From Pseudomonadota bacterium (GTDB taxonomy: Bacteria; Pseudomonadota; Gammaproteobacteria; Xanthomonadales; Xanthomonadaceae): 15,799 nucleotides of DNA. The DNA lies in contig JAEWZE010000201.1 in the NCBI GenBank assembly GCA_023395465.1, forward strand, positions 1 through 15,799, written 5' to 3'. The position numbers and the translations under genes are program-made. The notes below the pieces were generated by a model. It saw only the letters and a list, made by a program, of their open reading frames with translations, had not been told where the DNA came from and ran no database searches. Position 1 is the stretch's first letter. Each line of letters opens with the position of its first letter. Shown piece after piece: positions 1 through 6,244 of the stretch.

Positions 1-2235
1 CCCGCCACGCAGTGGGTCGAGGCGCTGCCGCTGGGCAATGGCCGGCTCGGGGCGATGGTCTGGGGCGGCGGGCGTTCGGAACGCCTGCAGCTCAACGAGG
101 ACACGCTCTACGCCGGCCAGCCCTACGATCCGACGCCGCCAGGCGCGCTCGCCGCGTTGCCGGAAGTGCGCAGGCTGCTGTTCGCCGGACGCTACGCCGA
201 GGCCGAGGCGCTCGCCGACGCCACGATGATGGGCCAGCCGCGCAAGCAGATGCCCTACCAGCCGCTGGGCGACCTGCTGCTCGATTTCCTCGAGATCTCC
301 GACCTCAACGGCTACCGCCGCGAGCTGGACCTCGATCGTGCGCTGGCCACCAGCAGCTTCGAGTCCGGCTGGAAGCTGCAGCACCGGCGCGAGGCCTTCG
401 TTTCGGCCGCGGACCAGTGTCTCGCGGTGCGCCTGTCCACCAGCGAGCCGGGACGCGTGCGGGTGCGGATCGGCCTGGGCAGCGACCATGCGCAGGCCGC
501 GGTCGGCGCCGATGGCGAGCACGGCCTGCTGCTGCGCGGCCGCAATGGCGACGCGTTCGGGATCGCCGGCGGGCTGGAGTTCGCCGCGCGCCTGCGCGTG
601 CTGGCGCGCGGCGGCAGGCAGCGCCGGCTGGGCGAGCGCATCGAGGTGGACGGCGCCGACGAGGTGGTGCTGCTGCTGACCGCGGCGACCGGGTTCCGTC
701 GCCACGACGACATCGGCGGCGACCCGGAGGCCATCACCCGGGCGCAGCTCGACGCCGTCGCGGGCAAGTCCTGGGACGCGCTGCTGGATGCGCACGTGGC
801 CGAGCACCGGCGGCTGTTCCGCGGCATCGCCATCGACCTGGGCACGGCGGCCGCAGCCGTCGCCGAACTGCCCACCGACGCGCGCGTGGCGCGCTTCGCA
901 CAGGGTGGCGATCCGGAGCTGGCCGCGCTCTACCACCAGTTCGGCCGCTACCTGCTGATCTGCAGCTCGCGCCGCGGCACCCAGCCGGCCAACCTGCAGG
1001 GCATCTGGAACGACCTGCTCGCGCCGCCATGGGAGAGCAAGTACACGATCAACATCAATACCCAGATGAACTACTGGCCGGCCGAGGCCAACGCGCTGGC
1101 CGAGTGCGTGGAGCCGCTGGAGCGCATGCTGTTCGAACTGGCCGAGCGCGGCGCGCGGACCGCGCGGGCGATGTACGGCGCGCCGGGCTGGGTGGCGCAC
1201 CACAACACCGACCTGTGGCGCGCGACCGCGCCGGTCGACGGCGCGCAGTGGGGCATGTGGCCGCTGGGCGGGGCCTGGCTGCTGCAGCAGCTGTGGGATC
1301 GCTGGGACTACGGGCGCGACCTCGACTACCTGCGCCGCGTGTATCCGCTGTTCAAGGGCGCGGCCGAGTTCTTCGCCGCGACCCTGGTCGAGGATCCCGG
1401 CACCGGCGCGATGGTCACCGCGCCCTCGATCTCGCCGGAGAACGTGCATCCGCACGGCGCCGCGCTGTGCGCGGGGCCGTCGATGGACGCGCAGATCCTG
1501 CGCGACCTGTTCGGCCAATGCATCGAGGCCTCGGCGCTGCTCGGCGTGGATGCGGCGTTCGCCGATCGGCTGGCCGCGATGCGCGAGCGCCTGCCGCCGC
1601 ACCGCATCGGCAAGGCCGGCCAGCTGCAGGAATGGCAGGCCGACTGGGACATGGAGGCGCCGGAGATCGACCACCGCCACGTCTCGCACCTGTACGCCCT
1701 GCATCCCTCCAGCCAGATCAATCCGCGCGACACGCCCGCGCTCGCTGCCGCGGCACGCCGCTCGCTGGAGATCCGCGGCGACGAGGCCACCGGCTGGGGC
1801 ATCGGCTGGCGCCTGAACCTGTGGGCGCGGCTGCGCGACGGCGAGCGCGCGATGAAGATCCTGCGCATGCTGCTCAGTCCGTCGCGCACCTATCCCAACC
1901 TGTTCGACGCGCATCCGCCGTTCCAGATCGACGGCAACTTCGGCGGCACCGCCGGCATCACCGAGATGCTGGTGCAGAGCTGGGGCGGCACGGTGTTCCT
2001 GCTGCCGGCGCTGCCGCGCGACTGGCCGACGGGCGAGCTGCGCGGGGTCCGGGTGCGCAACGCCGCCGCGCTGGACCTGGCCTGGCGCGAAGGCGCACTG
2101 GCCTCGGCCACGCTGCGCAGCGAGCGCGGCGGGCGCTACCGGGTCGACTATCGCGGCCATGTCCTGGCGCTCGAACTGGGCGCCGGCGAAGCTGCGACGC
2201 TCCGCGTGGGCGGCGACGGACTGCTGCGCGCATGA
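1..2235 (+). CDS. GH95 alpha-L-fucosidase, 5' end outside window
   Basis: Glycoside hydrolase family 95, an inverting alpha-1,2-L-fucosidase that removes terminal fucose from plant or host glycans. The reading frame is open from base 1, so the start and any signal peptide lie upstream; 744 codons remain, close to the usual 750-800. The first residues already match the family N-terminus (EALPLGNGRLGAMVWGG, then LQLNEDTLYAG). Counting codons from base 1, the Asn pair N351/N353 in NINTQMNYW, the general acid E480 in SISPEN and D644 in QIDGNFGGTAG match the Asn pair, Glu and Asp of the characterised Bifidobacterium enzyme AfcA (correspondence recalled from the family, not aligned here). The catalytic set therefore looks intact. 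Two sugar transporters follow on the same strand, which fits a glycan-utilisation locus. Some GH95 members act on L-galactose or other L-sugars, so the exact substrate is not settled. Confidence 0.95.
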   Translation, partial: PATQWVEALPLGNGRLGAMVWGGGRSERLQLNEDTLYAGQPYDPTPPGALAALPEVRRLLFAGRYAEAEALADATMMGQPRKQMPYQPLGDLLLDFLEISDLNGYRRELDLDRALATSSFESGWKLQHRREAFVSAADQCLAVRLSTSEPGRVRVRIGLGSDHAQAAVGADGEHGLLLRGRNGDAFGIAGGLEFAARLRVLARGGRQRRLGERIEVDGADEVVLLLTAATGFRRHDDIGGDPEAITRAQLDAVAGKSWDALLDAHVAEHRRLFRGIAIDLGTAAAAVAELPTDARVARFAQGGDPELAALYHQFGRYLLICSSRRGTQPANLQGIWNDLLAPPWESKYTININTQMNYWPAEANALAECVEPLERMLFELAERGARTARAMYGAPGWVAHHNTDLWRATAPVDGAQWGMWPLGGAWLLQQLWDRWDYGRDLDYLRRVYPLFKGAAEFFAATLVEDPGTGAMVTAPSISPENVHPHGAALCAGPSMDAQILRDLFGQCIEASALLGVDAAFADRLAAMRERLPPHRIGKAGQLQEWQADWDMEAPEIDHRHVSHLYALHPSSQINPRDTPALAAAARRSLEIRGDEATGWGIGWRLNLWARLRDGERAMKILRMLLSPSRTYPNLFDAHPPFQIDGNFGGTAGITEMLVQSWGGTVFLLPALPRDWPTGELRGVRVRNAAALDLAWREGALASATLRSERGGRYRVDYRGHVLALELGAGEAATLRVGGDGLLRA

Positions 2236-2354
2236 GCGCGACTGGCGGAGTCAGGCCCGGATGCCTCGAGGCGGCCACAGGCGCAACGGTTTCCGGGGCA
2301 ACCGATACGCCGCCGTTTTGCTGCACTGCAAACAGCGCTCGCGGCGACTCGGGC

Positions 2355-2360
2355 TACCCT
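2355..2360 (+). promoter_or_regulatory. Candidate -10 hexamer of MFS gene
   Basis: TACCCT matches the key T1, A2 and T6 positions of a sigma-70 -10 element. It would place transcription start near 2367, inside the adjacent dyad, which fits a repressor-controlled promoter. No good -35 hexamer is present at normal spacing, so this is weak. Confidence 0.3.
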
Positions 2361-2363
2361 GTC

Positions 2364-2393
2364 GCGCTGGATGACTGCGCTGTCATCCAGCGC
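2364..2393. promoter_or_regulatory. Perfect 12-bp dyad, LacI-family operator candidate
   Basis: The arms GCGCTGGATGAC (2364-2375) and GTCATCCAGCGC (2382-2393) are exact reverse complements around TGCGCT. The core 2370-2387, GATGACTGCGCTGTCATC, has the central CG typical of LacI-family operators. It agrees at 15 of 18 positions with the NagR-type palindrome AATGACARCGYTGTCATT that I recall for Xanthomonadales. It sits 167 bases before the MFS start and just after a candidate -10, where a repressor would block transcription. The same sequence could form an RNA hairpin, but no U-tract follows. The cognate regulator is not in the window. Confidence 0.55.
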
Positions 2394-2560
2394 TGACACC
2401 GGGGTTGCCTTGGGCGTCGTTCCGCCGCGCCGCCGTGCCTGCAGGGCAGGGCAGTGGGCTGTAGAGCGGCGGCCACGGGTGCGATGGCAAAGGCGATGGA
2501 CCGGGCAGCGGATCCGGCGGTTTCCAGACAGAACAAGAGTGCATCCCGGGGAGGGAATAC

Positions 2561-3973
2561 ATGAGCAGTCCCAACGCATCAGGTGAGAACACCGGCTTCA
2601 TCATCCTGATCAGCCTGGTCGCCACCATCGGTGGCTTCCTGTTCGGCTACGACAGCGGCGTGATCAACGGCACCGTCGGCGGCATCACCGCCGCGTTCGA
2701 TTCCGATGCCGCGGTCACCGGCTTCAACGTCGCCTCGATGCTGCTGGGCTGCGCGATCGGCGCCTGGTTCGCCGGCACCCTGGCCGACCGCTACGGCCGG
2801 CGCACGATGCTGCTGTGGGCGGCGGTGTTCTTCATCGTCTCGGCCTGGGGCTCGGGCATCGCGAGCGGCTCGGTCGAGTTCGTGATCTACCGCGTGCTCG
2901 GTGGCCTGGCGGTGGGCGCGGCCAGCGTGATGTCGCCCGCCTACATCAGCGAGGTGGCGCCGGCGCGCTATCGCGGGCGGCTGGCCACGGTGCAGCAGAT
3001 CGCGATCATCTCGGGCCTGTTCGCCTCGTTCCTGAGCAACTACCTGCTCGCGAAGACGGCGACCTCGTCGATGGCCGAGCTGTGGCTGGGCTACGAGGCC
3101 TGGCGCTGGATGTTCTGGGCCGAGCTGGTGCCGGCGTTCCTGTTCCTGGTCATGCTGTTCTTCATTCCGGAAAGCCCGCGCTACCTGGTCGCGCGCGGCC
3201 TGCGCGAGCGCGCGCACAAGGTGCTGGCGCGGCTGTACGGCGCGGTGCAGGGCGAGCGCAAGCTGGTCGAGATCGAAGGCTCACTGGCCACCGACCATCA
3301 CCGCCCGCGGCTGTCGGACCTGGTCAGCAAGGCCACCGGCCGGATCCGTCCGATCGTCTGGGTCGGCGTGGGCCTGGCGACGTTCCAGCAGCTGGTCGGC
3401 ATCAACGTGGTGTTCTACTACGGCGCGGTGCTGTGGCAGGCGGTGGGCTTCTCCGAGAGCGACGCGCTGCTGATCAACGTGCTGTCCGGCGCGCTCAGCA
3501 TCGGTGCCTGCATCGTGACCGTGCTGCTGATCGACAGGGTTGGGCGCAAGCCGCTGCTGTGGATCGGTTCGGTCGGCATGGCGGTCACGCTGGGCCTGGT
3601 CACCTTCGCCTTCGCCACCGGCGGGGTCGATGCGGCGGGCAACCTGCAGCTGACCGATTCGATGGGCCTGCTGGCGCTGGTGGCGGCCAATGCCTACGTG
3701 GTGTTCTTCAACATGTCCTGGGGTCCGGTGATGTGGGTGATGCTGGGCGAGATGTTCCCCAACCAGATCCGTGGTTCGGGCCTGGCGGTGGCGGGGCTTG
3801 CGCAGTGGACCGCGAACTTCCTGATCACCTGGACCTTCCCGATGCTGCTGGCAGGCATCGGCCTGGCCACGGCCTACGGCATCTACACGGCGATGGCGGT
3901 GCTTTCGGTGTTCTTCGTGTTCAAGTTCGTGCAGGAAACCAAGGGCCGCGAGCTGGAGCAGATGCAGGGCTGA
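2561..3973 (+). CDS. MFS sugar/H+ symporter, XylE-like
   Basis: A 470-residue twelve-helix inner-membrane transporter of the major facilitator sugar-porter family, predicted to import a monosaccharide with a proton. The start is set by the strong ribosome-binding site GGGGAGGG ending 5 bases upstream. Family signatures appear in order: FGYD with the proton-coupling Asp D31, DRYGRR in loop 2-3, PESPRYL after helix 6, GRK in loop 8-9, and PETKG-like QETKG at the C-terminus. Sugar-contact positions of E. coli XylE are mostly kept: Q276, Q277 and N282 in QQLVGIN, W392 in WGPVMW and Q415 in AQW. The helix 5 Gln that touches xylose in XylE (Q168) is replaced by L153, so the substrate may not be xylose. 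It lies between the fucosidase and a second sugar transporter and has its own candidate promoter and operator. Confidence 0.93.
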   Translation: MSSPNASGENTGFIILISLVATIGGFLFGYDSGVINGTVGGITAAFDSDAAVTGFNVASMLLGCAIGAWFAGTLADRYGRRTMLLWAAVFFIVSAWGSGIASGSVEFVIYRVLGGLAVGAASVMSPAYISEVAPARYRGRLATVQQIAIISGLFASFLSNYLLAKTATSSMAELWLGYEAWRWMFWAELVPAFLFLVMLFFIPESPRYLVARGLRERAHKVLARLYGAVQGERKLVEIEGSLATDHHRPRLSDLVSKATGRIRPIVWVGVGLATFQQLVGINVVFYYGAVLWQAVGFSESDALLINVLSGALSIGACIVTVLLIDRVGRKPLLWIGSVGMAVTLGLVTFAFATGGVDAAGNLQLTDSMGLLALVAANAYVVFFNMSWGPVMWVMLGEMFPNQIRGSGLAVAGLAQWTANFLITWTFPMLLAGIGLATAYGIYTAMAVLSVFFVFKFVQETKGRELEQMQG

Positions 3974-3983
3974 GGCCTTGCAA

Positions 3984-4009
3984 CGGTCGCCGCCGGCAGG
4001 CGGCGACCG
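3984..4009. terminator. Strong stem-loop after MFS gene
   Basis: An 11-bp perfect stem (CGGTCGCCGCC, 3984-3994, with GGCGGCGACCG, 3999-4009) closes a GGCA loop 10 bases after the transporter stop codon. No U-tract follows, so it may be a weak or factor-assisted terminator or a 3'-end stabiliser. Confidence 0.4.
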
Positions 4010-4069
4010 GCAGCCGGACGCGGCATCGGGCGCGCGACGCCGCGCATGCGGGGCTCACGCGTCCTGCCC

Positions 4070-4090
4070 GGTGAAACCGCCGGTGGCACC
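4070..4090. promoter_or_regulatory. 21-base imperfect inverted repeat upstream of SSS gene
   Basis: The arms GGTGAAACCG and CGGTGGCACC flank one central C and are complementary at 8 of 10 positions. The site is 87 bases before the start of the Na+/sugar symporter gene, a plausible operator position. It does not resemble the dyad upstream of the MFS gene, so a different regulator would be needed. It could also be chance in GC-rich DNA. Confidence 0.25.
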
Positions 4091-4167
4091 CTTCGCCGGC
4101 TGTCGCGGTGCAGTTCGACGTCGGGACGCGGGCGCCGGCGCGCCTGACGGCCTGCCTTGTCCATACT

Positions 4168-4171
4168 GGAG
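4168..4171 (+). promoter_or_regulatory. Ribosome-binding site fixing the SSS start
   Basis: GGAG lies 6 bases before ATG 4178. The longer reading starting at TTG 4157 would place this motif inside the gene, so ATG 4178 is preferred. Confidence 0.6.
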
Positions 4172-4177
4172 CGTGCA

Positions 4178-5737
4178 ATGCAGCTGTCGGGCCTCGATAT
4201 CGGCATCGTGCTGGCCTACCTGGCCGGGGTGTTCGTGCTGGCGCAGTGGGTCTCGCGCGAGAGGGCGGGGCACGCGAAAGACGCCGACGACTACTTCCTC
4301 GCCAGCAAGTCGCTGCCCTGGTGGGCGATTGGCGCCTCGCTCATCGCGGCCAACATCTCGGCCGAGCAGATCATCGGCATGTCCGGCTCGGGCTTCGCCA
4401 TCGGCCTGGCGATCGCCTCCTACGAATGGATGGCGGCCGCGACCCTGCTGATCGTCGGCAAGTGGTTCCTGCCGGTGTTCCTGCGCAACCGCATCTACAC
4501 GATGCCGCAGTTCCTGGAGCGGCGTTACGGCAGTCGCATCCGCACGGTGATGGCGGTGTTCTGGCTCGGCCTGTACGTGTTCGTCAACCTCACCTCGATC
4601 CTGTGGCTGGGCTCGCTGGCGATCGCCCACGTGGCCGGCATCGACCAGATGGCGGCGCTGCTGGCGCTGGCCGGTTTCGCGCTCGCGTTCCAGCTGTACG
4701 GGGGGCTCAAGGCGGTGGCGCTGACCGACATCGTGCAGGTCGTGCTGCTGGTGGCGGGCGGGCTGCTGCTGGCGGGGATCACGCTCGACCGCATCGGCGA
4801 GGGCGCCGGCATCTGGGCCGGCTTCCAGCGCCTGCGCATGGAGGTGCCGGGGCACTTCCACATGATCCTTTCGCCGGAGAACCCCTACTACAAGGACCTG
4901 CCCGGCATCAGCGTGCTGGTCGGCGGCATGTGGATCATGAATCTGAGCTACTGGGGCTTCAACCAGTACATCATCCAGCGCGCGCTGGCGGCCAGGGACC
5001 TGGCCGAGGCGCAGAAGGGCGTGCTGTTCGCCGCCTTCCTCAAGCTGCTGATGCCGGTGATCGTGGTGGTGCCGGGCCTGGCCGCGGTCCTGCTGGCGCC
5101 CGACATCGGCCGCCCCGATGCCGCTTACCCGGCAATGATGTCGCTGCTGCCGGCGGGCATCCTCGGCATCGTGTTCGCGGCGCTGATCGCGGCGATCGTC
5201 TCGTCGCTGGCCTCGATGGCCAATTCGATCTCCACCATCTTCACCCTCGACCTGTACCGCCCGCGCGGGCAGGGCGACCAGCGCCGGCTGGTGCGCACCG
5301 GCCGCATCGTGACGGTGGTGGCGATGGCGCTGGCGGTGCTGGCCGCGCGCCCGCTGCTGGGCAGCTTCGACCAGGCCTTCCAGTACATCCAGGAATACAC
5401 CGGCTTCTTCACGCCCGGCATCGTGGTGATCTTCGTGCTCGGCCTGTTCTGGAAGCGCGCCAACGAGGCCGGCGCGCTGGCCGCGGCGATCGGCTCGTTC
5501 GCGCTGTCGATCGTGCTCAAGCTGGCCTGGCCGGCGCTGCCCTTCATCGATCGCGTCGGCCTGGTGTTCCTGCTGGCGCTGGGGCTGGCGGTCGCGGTGT
5601 CGCTGCTGACCCGGGCCGCGCCGGAGCAGGACATCATCCAGACCCGCGACGTGGACTACCGCACCCGCGGCGCGTTCAATGCCGGCGCGCTGGCGGTGCT
5701 GGCGATCCTGGCCGCGCTGTACGCGCTGTTCTGGTAG
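4178..5737 (+). CDS. Na+/sugar symporter (SSS family, vSGLT-like)
   Basis: A 519-residue sodium:solute symporter, predicted to import a hexose such as galactose or glucose with Na+ across the inner membrane. Long stretches read like Vibrio vSGLT: an IASYEWMAA segment, YGGL followed by TDIVQV, YWGFNQYIIQRALAA, and FQYIQEYTGF near the C-terminus. Residues that bind galactose in vSGLT are kept at the expected offset: Q64, E83, N255, Y258 and K289 (vSGLT Q69, E88, N260, Y263, K294), and probably Q405. The Na2-site serine pair S342/S343 is present in IVSSLAS. The protein is about 24 residues shorter than vSGLT, mainly from a shortened loop before AYPAMMSLLP. Correspondences are from memory of the family. 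The start is ATG 4178, with GGAG upstream. Placed after the fucosidase and MFS genes, it probably takes up a sugar released from the same glycan. Confidence 0.94.
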   Translation: MQLSGLDIGIVLAYLAGVFVLAQWVSRERAGHAKDADDYFLASKSLPWWAIGASLIAANISAEQIIGMSGSGFAIGLAIASYEWMAAATLLIVGKWFLPVFLRNRIYTMPQFLERRYGSRIRTVMAVFWLGLYVFVNLTSILWLGSLAIAHVAGIDQMAALLALAGFALAFQLYGGLKAVALTDIVQVVLLVAGGLLLAGITLDRIGEGAGIWAGFQRLRMEVPGHFHMILSPENPYYKDLPGISVLVGGMWIMNLSYWGFNQYIIQRALAARDLAEAQKGVLFAAFLKLLMPVIVVVPGLAAVLLAPDIGRPDAAYPAMMSLLPAGILGIVFAALIAAIVSSLASMANSISTIFTLDLYRPRGQGDQRRLVRTGRIVTVVAMALAVLAARPLLGSFDQAFQYIQEYTGFFTPGIVVIFVLGLFWKRANEAGALAAAIGSFALSIVLKLAWPALPFIDRVGLVFLLALGLAVAVSLLTRAAPEQDIIQTRDVDYRTRGAFNAGALAVLAILAALYALFW

Positions 5738-5793
5738 CCGCGTCGGCGGTACGAGGCGCGACGCGTTTGCAGCAGCGACCTCGACTGCGACCC

Positions 5794-5809
5794 TGCGGGA
5801 CAGCCCGCA
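5794..5809. terminator. Small stem-loop after SSS gene
   Basis: TGCGGG and CCCGCA pair around ACAG, 56 bases after the symporter stop codon. There is no U-tract. It is a possible weak terminator only. Confidence 0.25.
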
Positions 5810-5863
5810 ACGACCATCACCCGGTGCGGCCCCGCATCGTCATCTGCTGCGATGCCGCGTCCG

Positions 5864-5896
5864 GCGCTTGTCGCTGCTCAGACGCCCCACAAGCGC
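5864..5896. repeat. 8-bp inverted repeat
   Basis: GCGCTTGT (5864-5871) and ACAAGCGC (5889-5896) are exact reverse complements separated by 17 bases. It may be a hairpin or a remnant of a repeat element; no function is evident. Confidence 0.4.
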
Positions 5897-5905
5897 GTGC
5901 GCCCG

Positions 5906-5980
5906 ATGCCAATGCAGGCACGGGCGCGGAATGCCAATGCAGGGGCTGACGCGGAATTCCGATGTGGGAGCGGCTTCAGC
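5906..5980. repeat. 25-base tandem repeat, two copies plus a degenerate third
   Basis: ATGCCAATGCAGG starts at 5906 and again, exactly, at 5931. The rest of each 25-base unit ends in a similar GCGGA-type tail. A third unit at 5956 begins ATTCCGATGTGGG, 9 of 13 matching, and runs into the REP-like hairpin. A further CAATGCAGG occurs at 6011. The period and placement suggest local slippage next to a mobile repeat. Confidence 0.6.
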
Positions 5981-5985
5981 CGCGA
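5963..5985 (+). repeat. REP-like palindromic element
   Basis: The element begins TGTGGGAG and continues with a compact hairpin, GCGGCT and AGCCGC around TC, ending in GCGA. This layout matches repetitive extragenic palindromes abundant in Pseudomonas and Xanthomonadaceae, which are spread by RAYT transposases. Only one copy is seen in the window, so the dispersed nature is inferred from recognition of the motif. Confidence 0.6.
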
Positions 5986-6040
5986 TCAGGCAGGAGCGGG
6001 TCCACGGACGCAATGCAGGCGCGACGCGATTGCGCCGCAC

Positions 6041-6054
6041 TTGATCCAGGTCAG
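6041..6054 (+). promoter_or_regulatory. FNR/DNR-type box upstream of ubiDUV
   Basis: TTGATCCAGGTCAG matches the FNR/ANR/DNR consensus TTGAT-N4-ATCAA at 8 of 10 defined positions. Its centre is 41.5 bases upstream of the start predicted from the -10 hexamer at 6077, the class II activator position. In E. coli the ubiTUV genes are controlled by Fnr, which fits. Which FNR-family protein acts here cannot be told from the window. Confidence 0.65.
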
Positions 6055-6076
6055 ACAGCCCGCAAGCGGCGGGCCG

Positions 6077-6082
6077 CATCAT
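6077..6082 (+). promoter_or_regulatory. Candidate -10 hexamer of ubiDUV operon
   Basis: CATCAT matches TATAAT at 4 of 6 positions and starts 22 bases after the FNR-type box, the same spacing as at the other two boxes in this window. Predicted transcription start is near 6089, giving a leader of about 152 bases. Confidence 0.45.
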
Positions 6083-6106
6083 CCCGCGTTGCAGGACGCG
6101 GGACGG

Positions 6107-6244
6107 ATGGGAATGAAGCCGAACAGAGCGGGCGCGACTGGTCCCACGACGGGTGCGTGGCGCAGGCTCCATGCTGGGTGCGCGTCGGACGTGGCGGTCG
6201 CTGTACGCACAGGAGGCGCGACCGGCGACGACGACGGCGCATGA
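6107..6244 (+). CDS. Possible 45-residue leader peptide overlapping ubiD start
   Basis: An open frame begins at ATG 6107 (alternative ATG 6113) inside the predicted ubiD leader. It ends in a TGA that overlaps the ubiD start codon as ATGA. The peptide is Gly/Ala/Arg-rich, ending TGGATGDDDGA, and resembles nothing I know. The only reason to consider it is that ubiD has no ribosome-binding site close to its ATG; the nearest AGGAGG is 24 bases upstream (6211-6216), inside this frame. Translational coupling could explain that. In DNA this GC-rich a frame of this length often arises by chance, so it is tentative. Confidence 0.2.
   Translation: MGMKPNRAGATGPTTGAWRRLHAGCASDVAVAVRTGGATGDDDGA

Larger units (their letters stand above)
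2236..2560. other. Intergenic region with regulatory signals upstream of MFS gene
   Basis: There is no convincing gene in these 325 bases. They hold a weak dyad at 2317-2332 (TTTGC and GCAAA arms), a candidate -10 hexamer at 2355-2360, a strong perfect dyad at 2364-2393, and the ribosome-binding site of the transporter (GGGGAGGG, 2548-2555). A 10-base palindrome, GCCTCGAGGC, lies at 2263-2272. No U-tract terminator for the fucosidase gene was found, so read-through into the transporter is possible. Confidence 0.7.
5738..6240. other. 503-base intergenic region: repeats, REP-like hairpin, FNR promoter
   Basis: No ordinary gene is supported here. In order it holds a short hairpin (5794-5809), an 8-bp inverted repeat (5864-5896), a 25-base tandem repeat (5906-5980) overlapping a REP-like hairpin (5963-5985), an FNR-type box (6041-6054) with a -10 hexamer (6077-6082), and a leader of about 150 bases before ubiD. 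The leader contains one small open frame that overlaps the ubiD start. The sequence CAATGCAGG occurs three times (from 5910, 5935 and 6011). Confidence 0.7.

Noticed and set aside
2364..2393. Dyad as an intrinsic terminator of the fucosidase gene
   Set aside because: No U-tract follows; it lies 130 bases past the stop and next to a -10 candidate, and its core has operator symmetry.
12..2396. Long open frame on + strand overlapping the fucosidase gene
   Set aside because: Arg/Ala/Gly-rich shadow of the GH95 frame; no domain recognisable and the overlapped frame is clearly coding.
4157..4177. TTG start for the Na+/sugar symporter
   Set aside because: ATG 4178 has GGAG at good spacing, and that motif would lie inside the longer version.
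5906..6019. CRISPR-like repeats
   Set aside because: Units are only 25 bases, in direct tandem without spacers, and no cas gene is present.
5962..6240. In-frame upstream extension of ubiD
   Set aside because: It would run through the REP-like hairpin and the FNR-type promoter, and the family N-terminus begins at ATG 6241.
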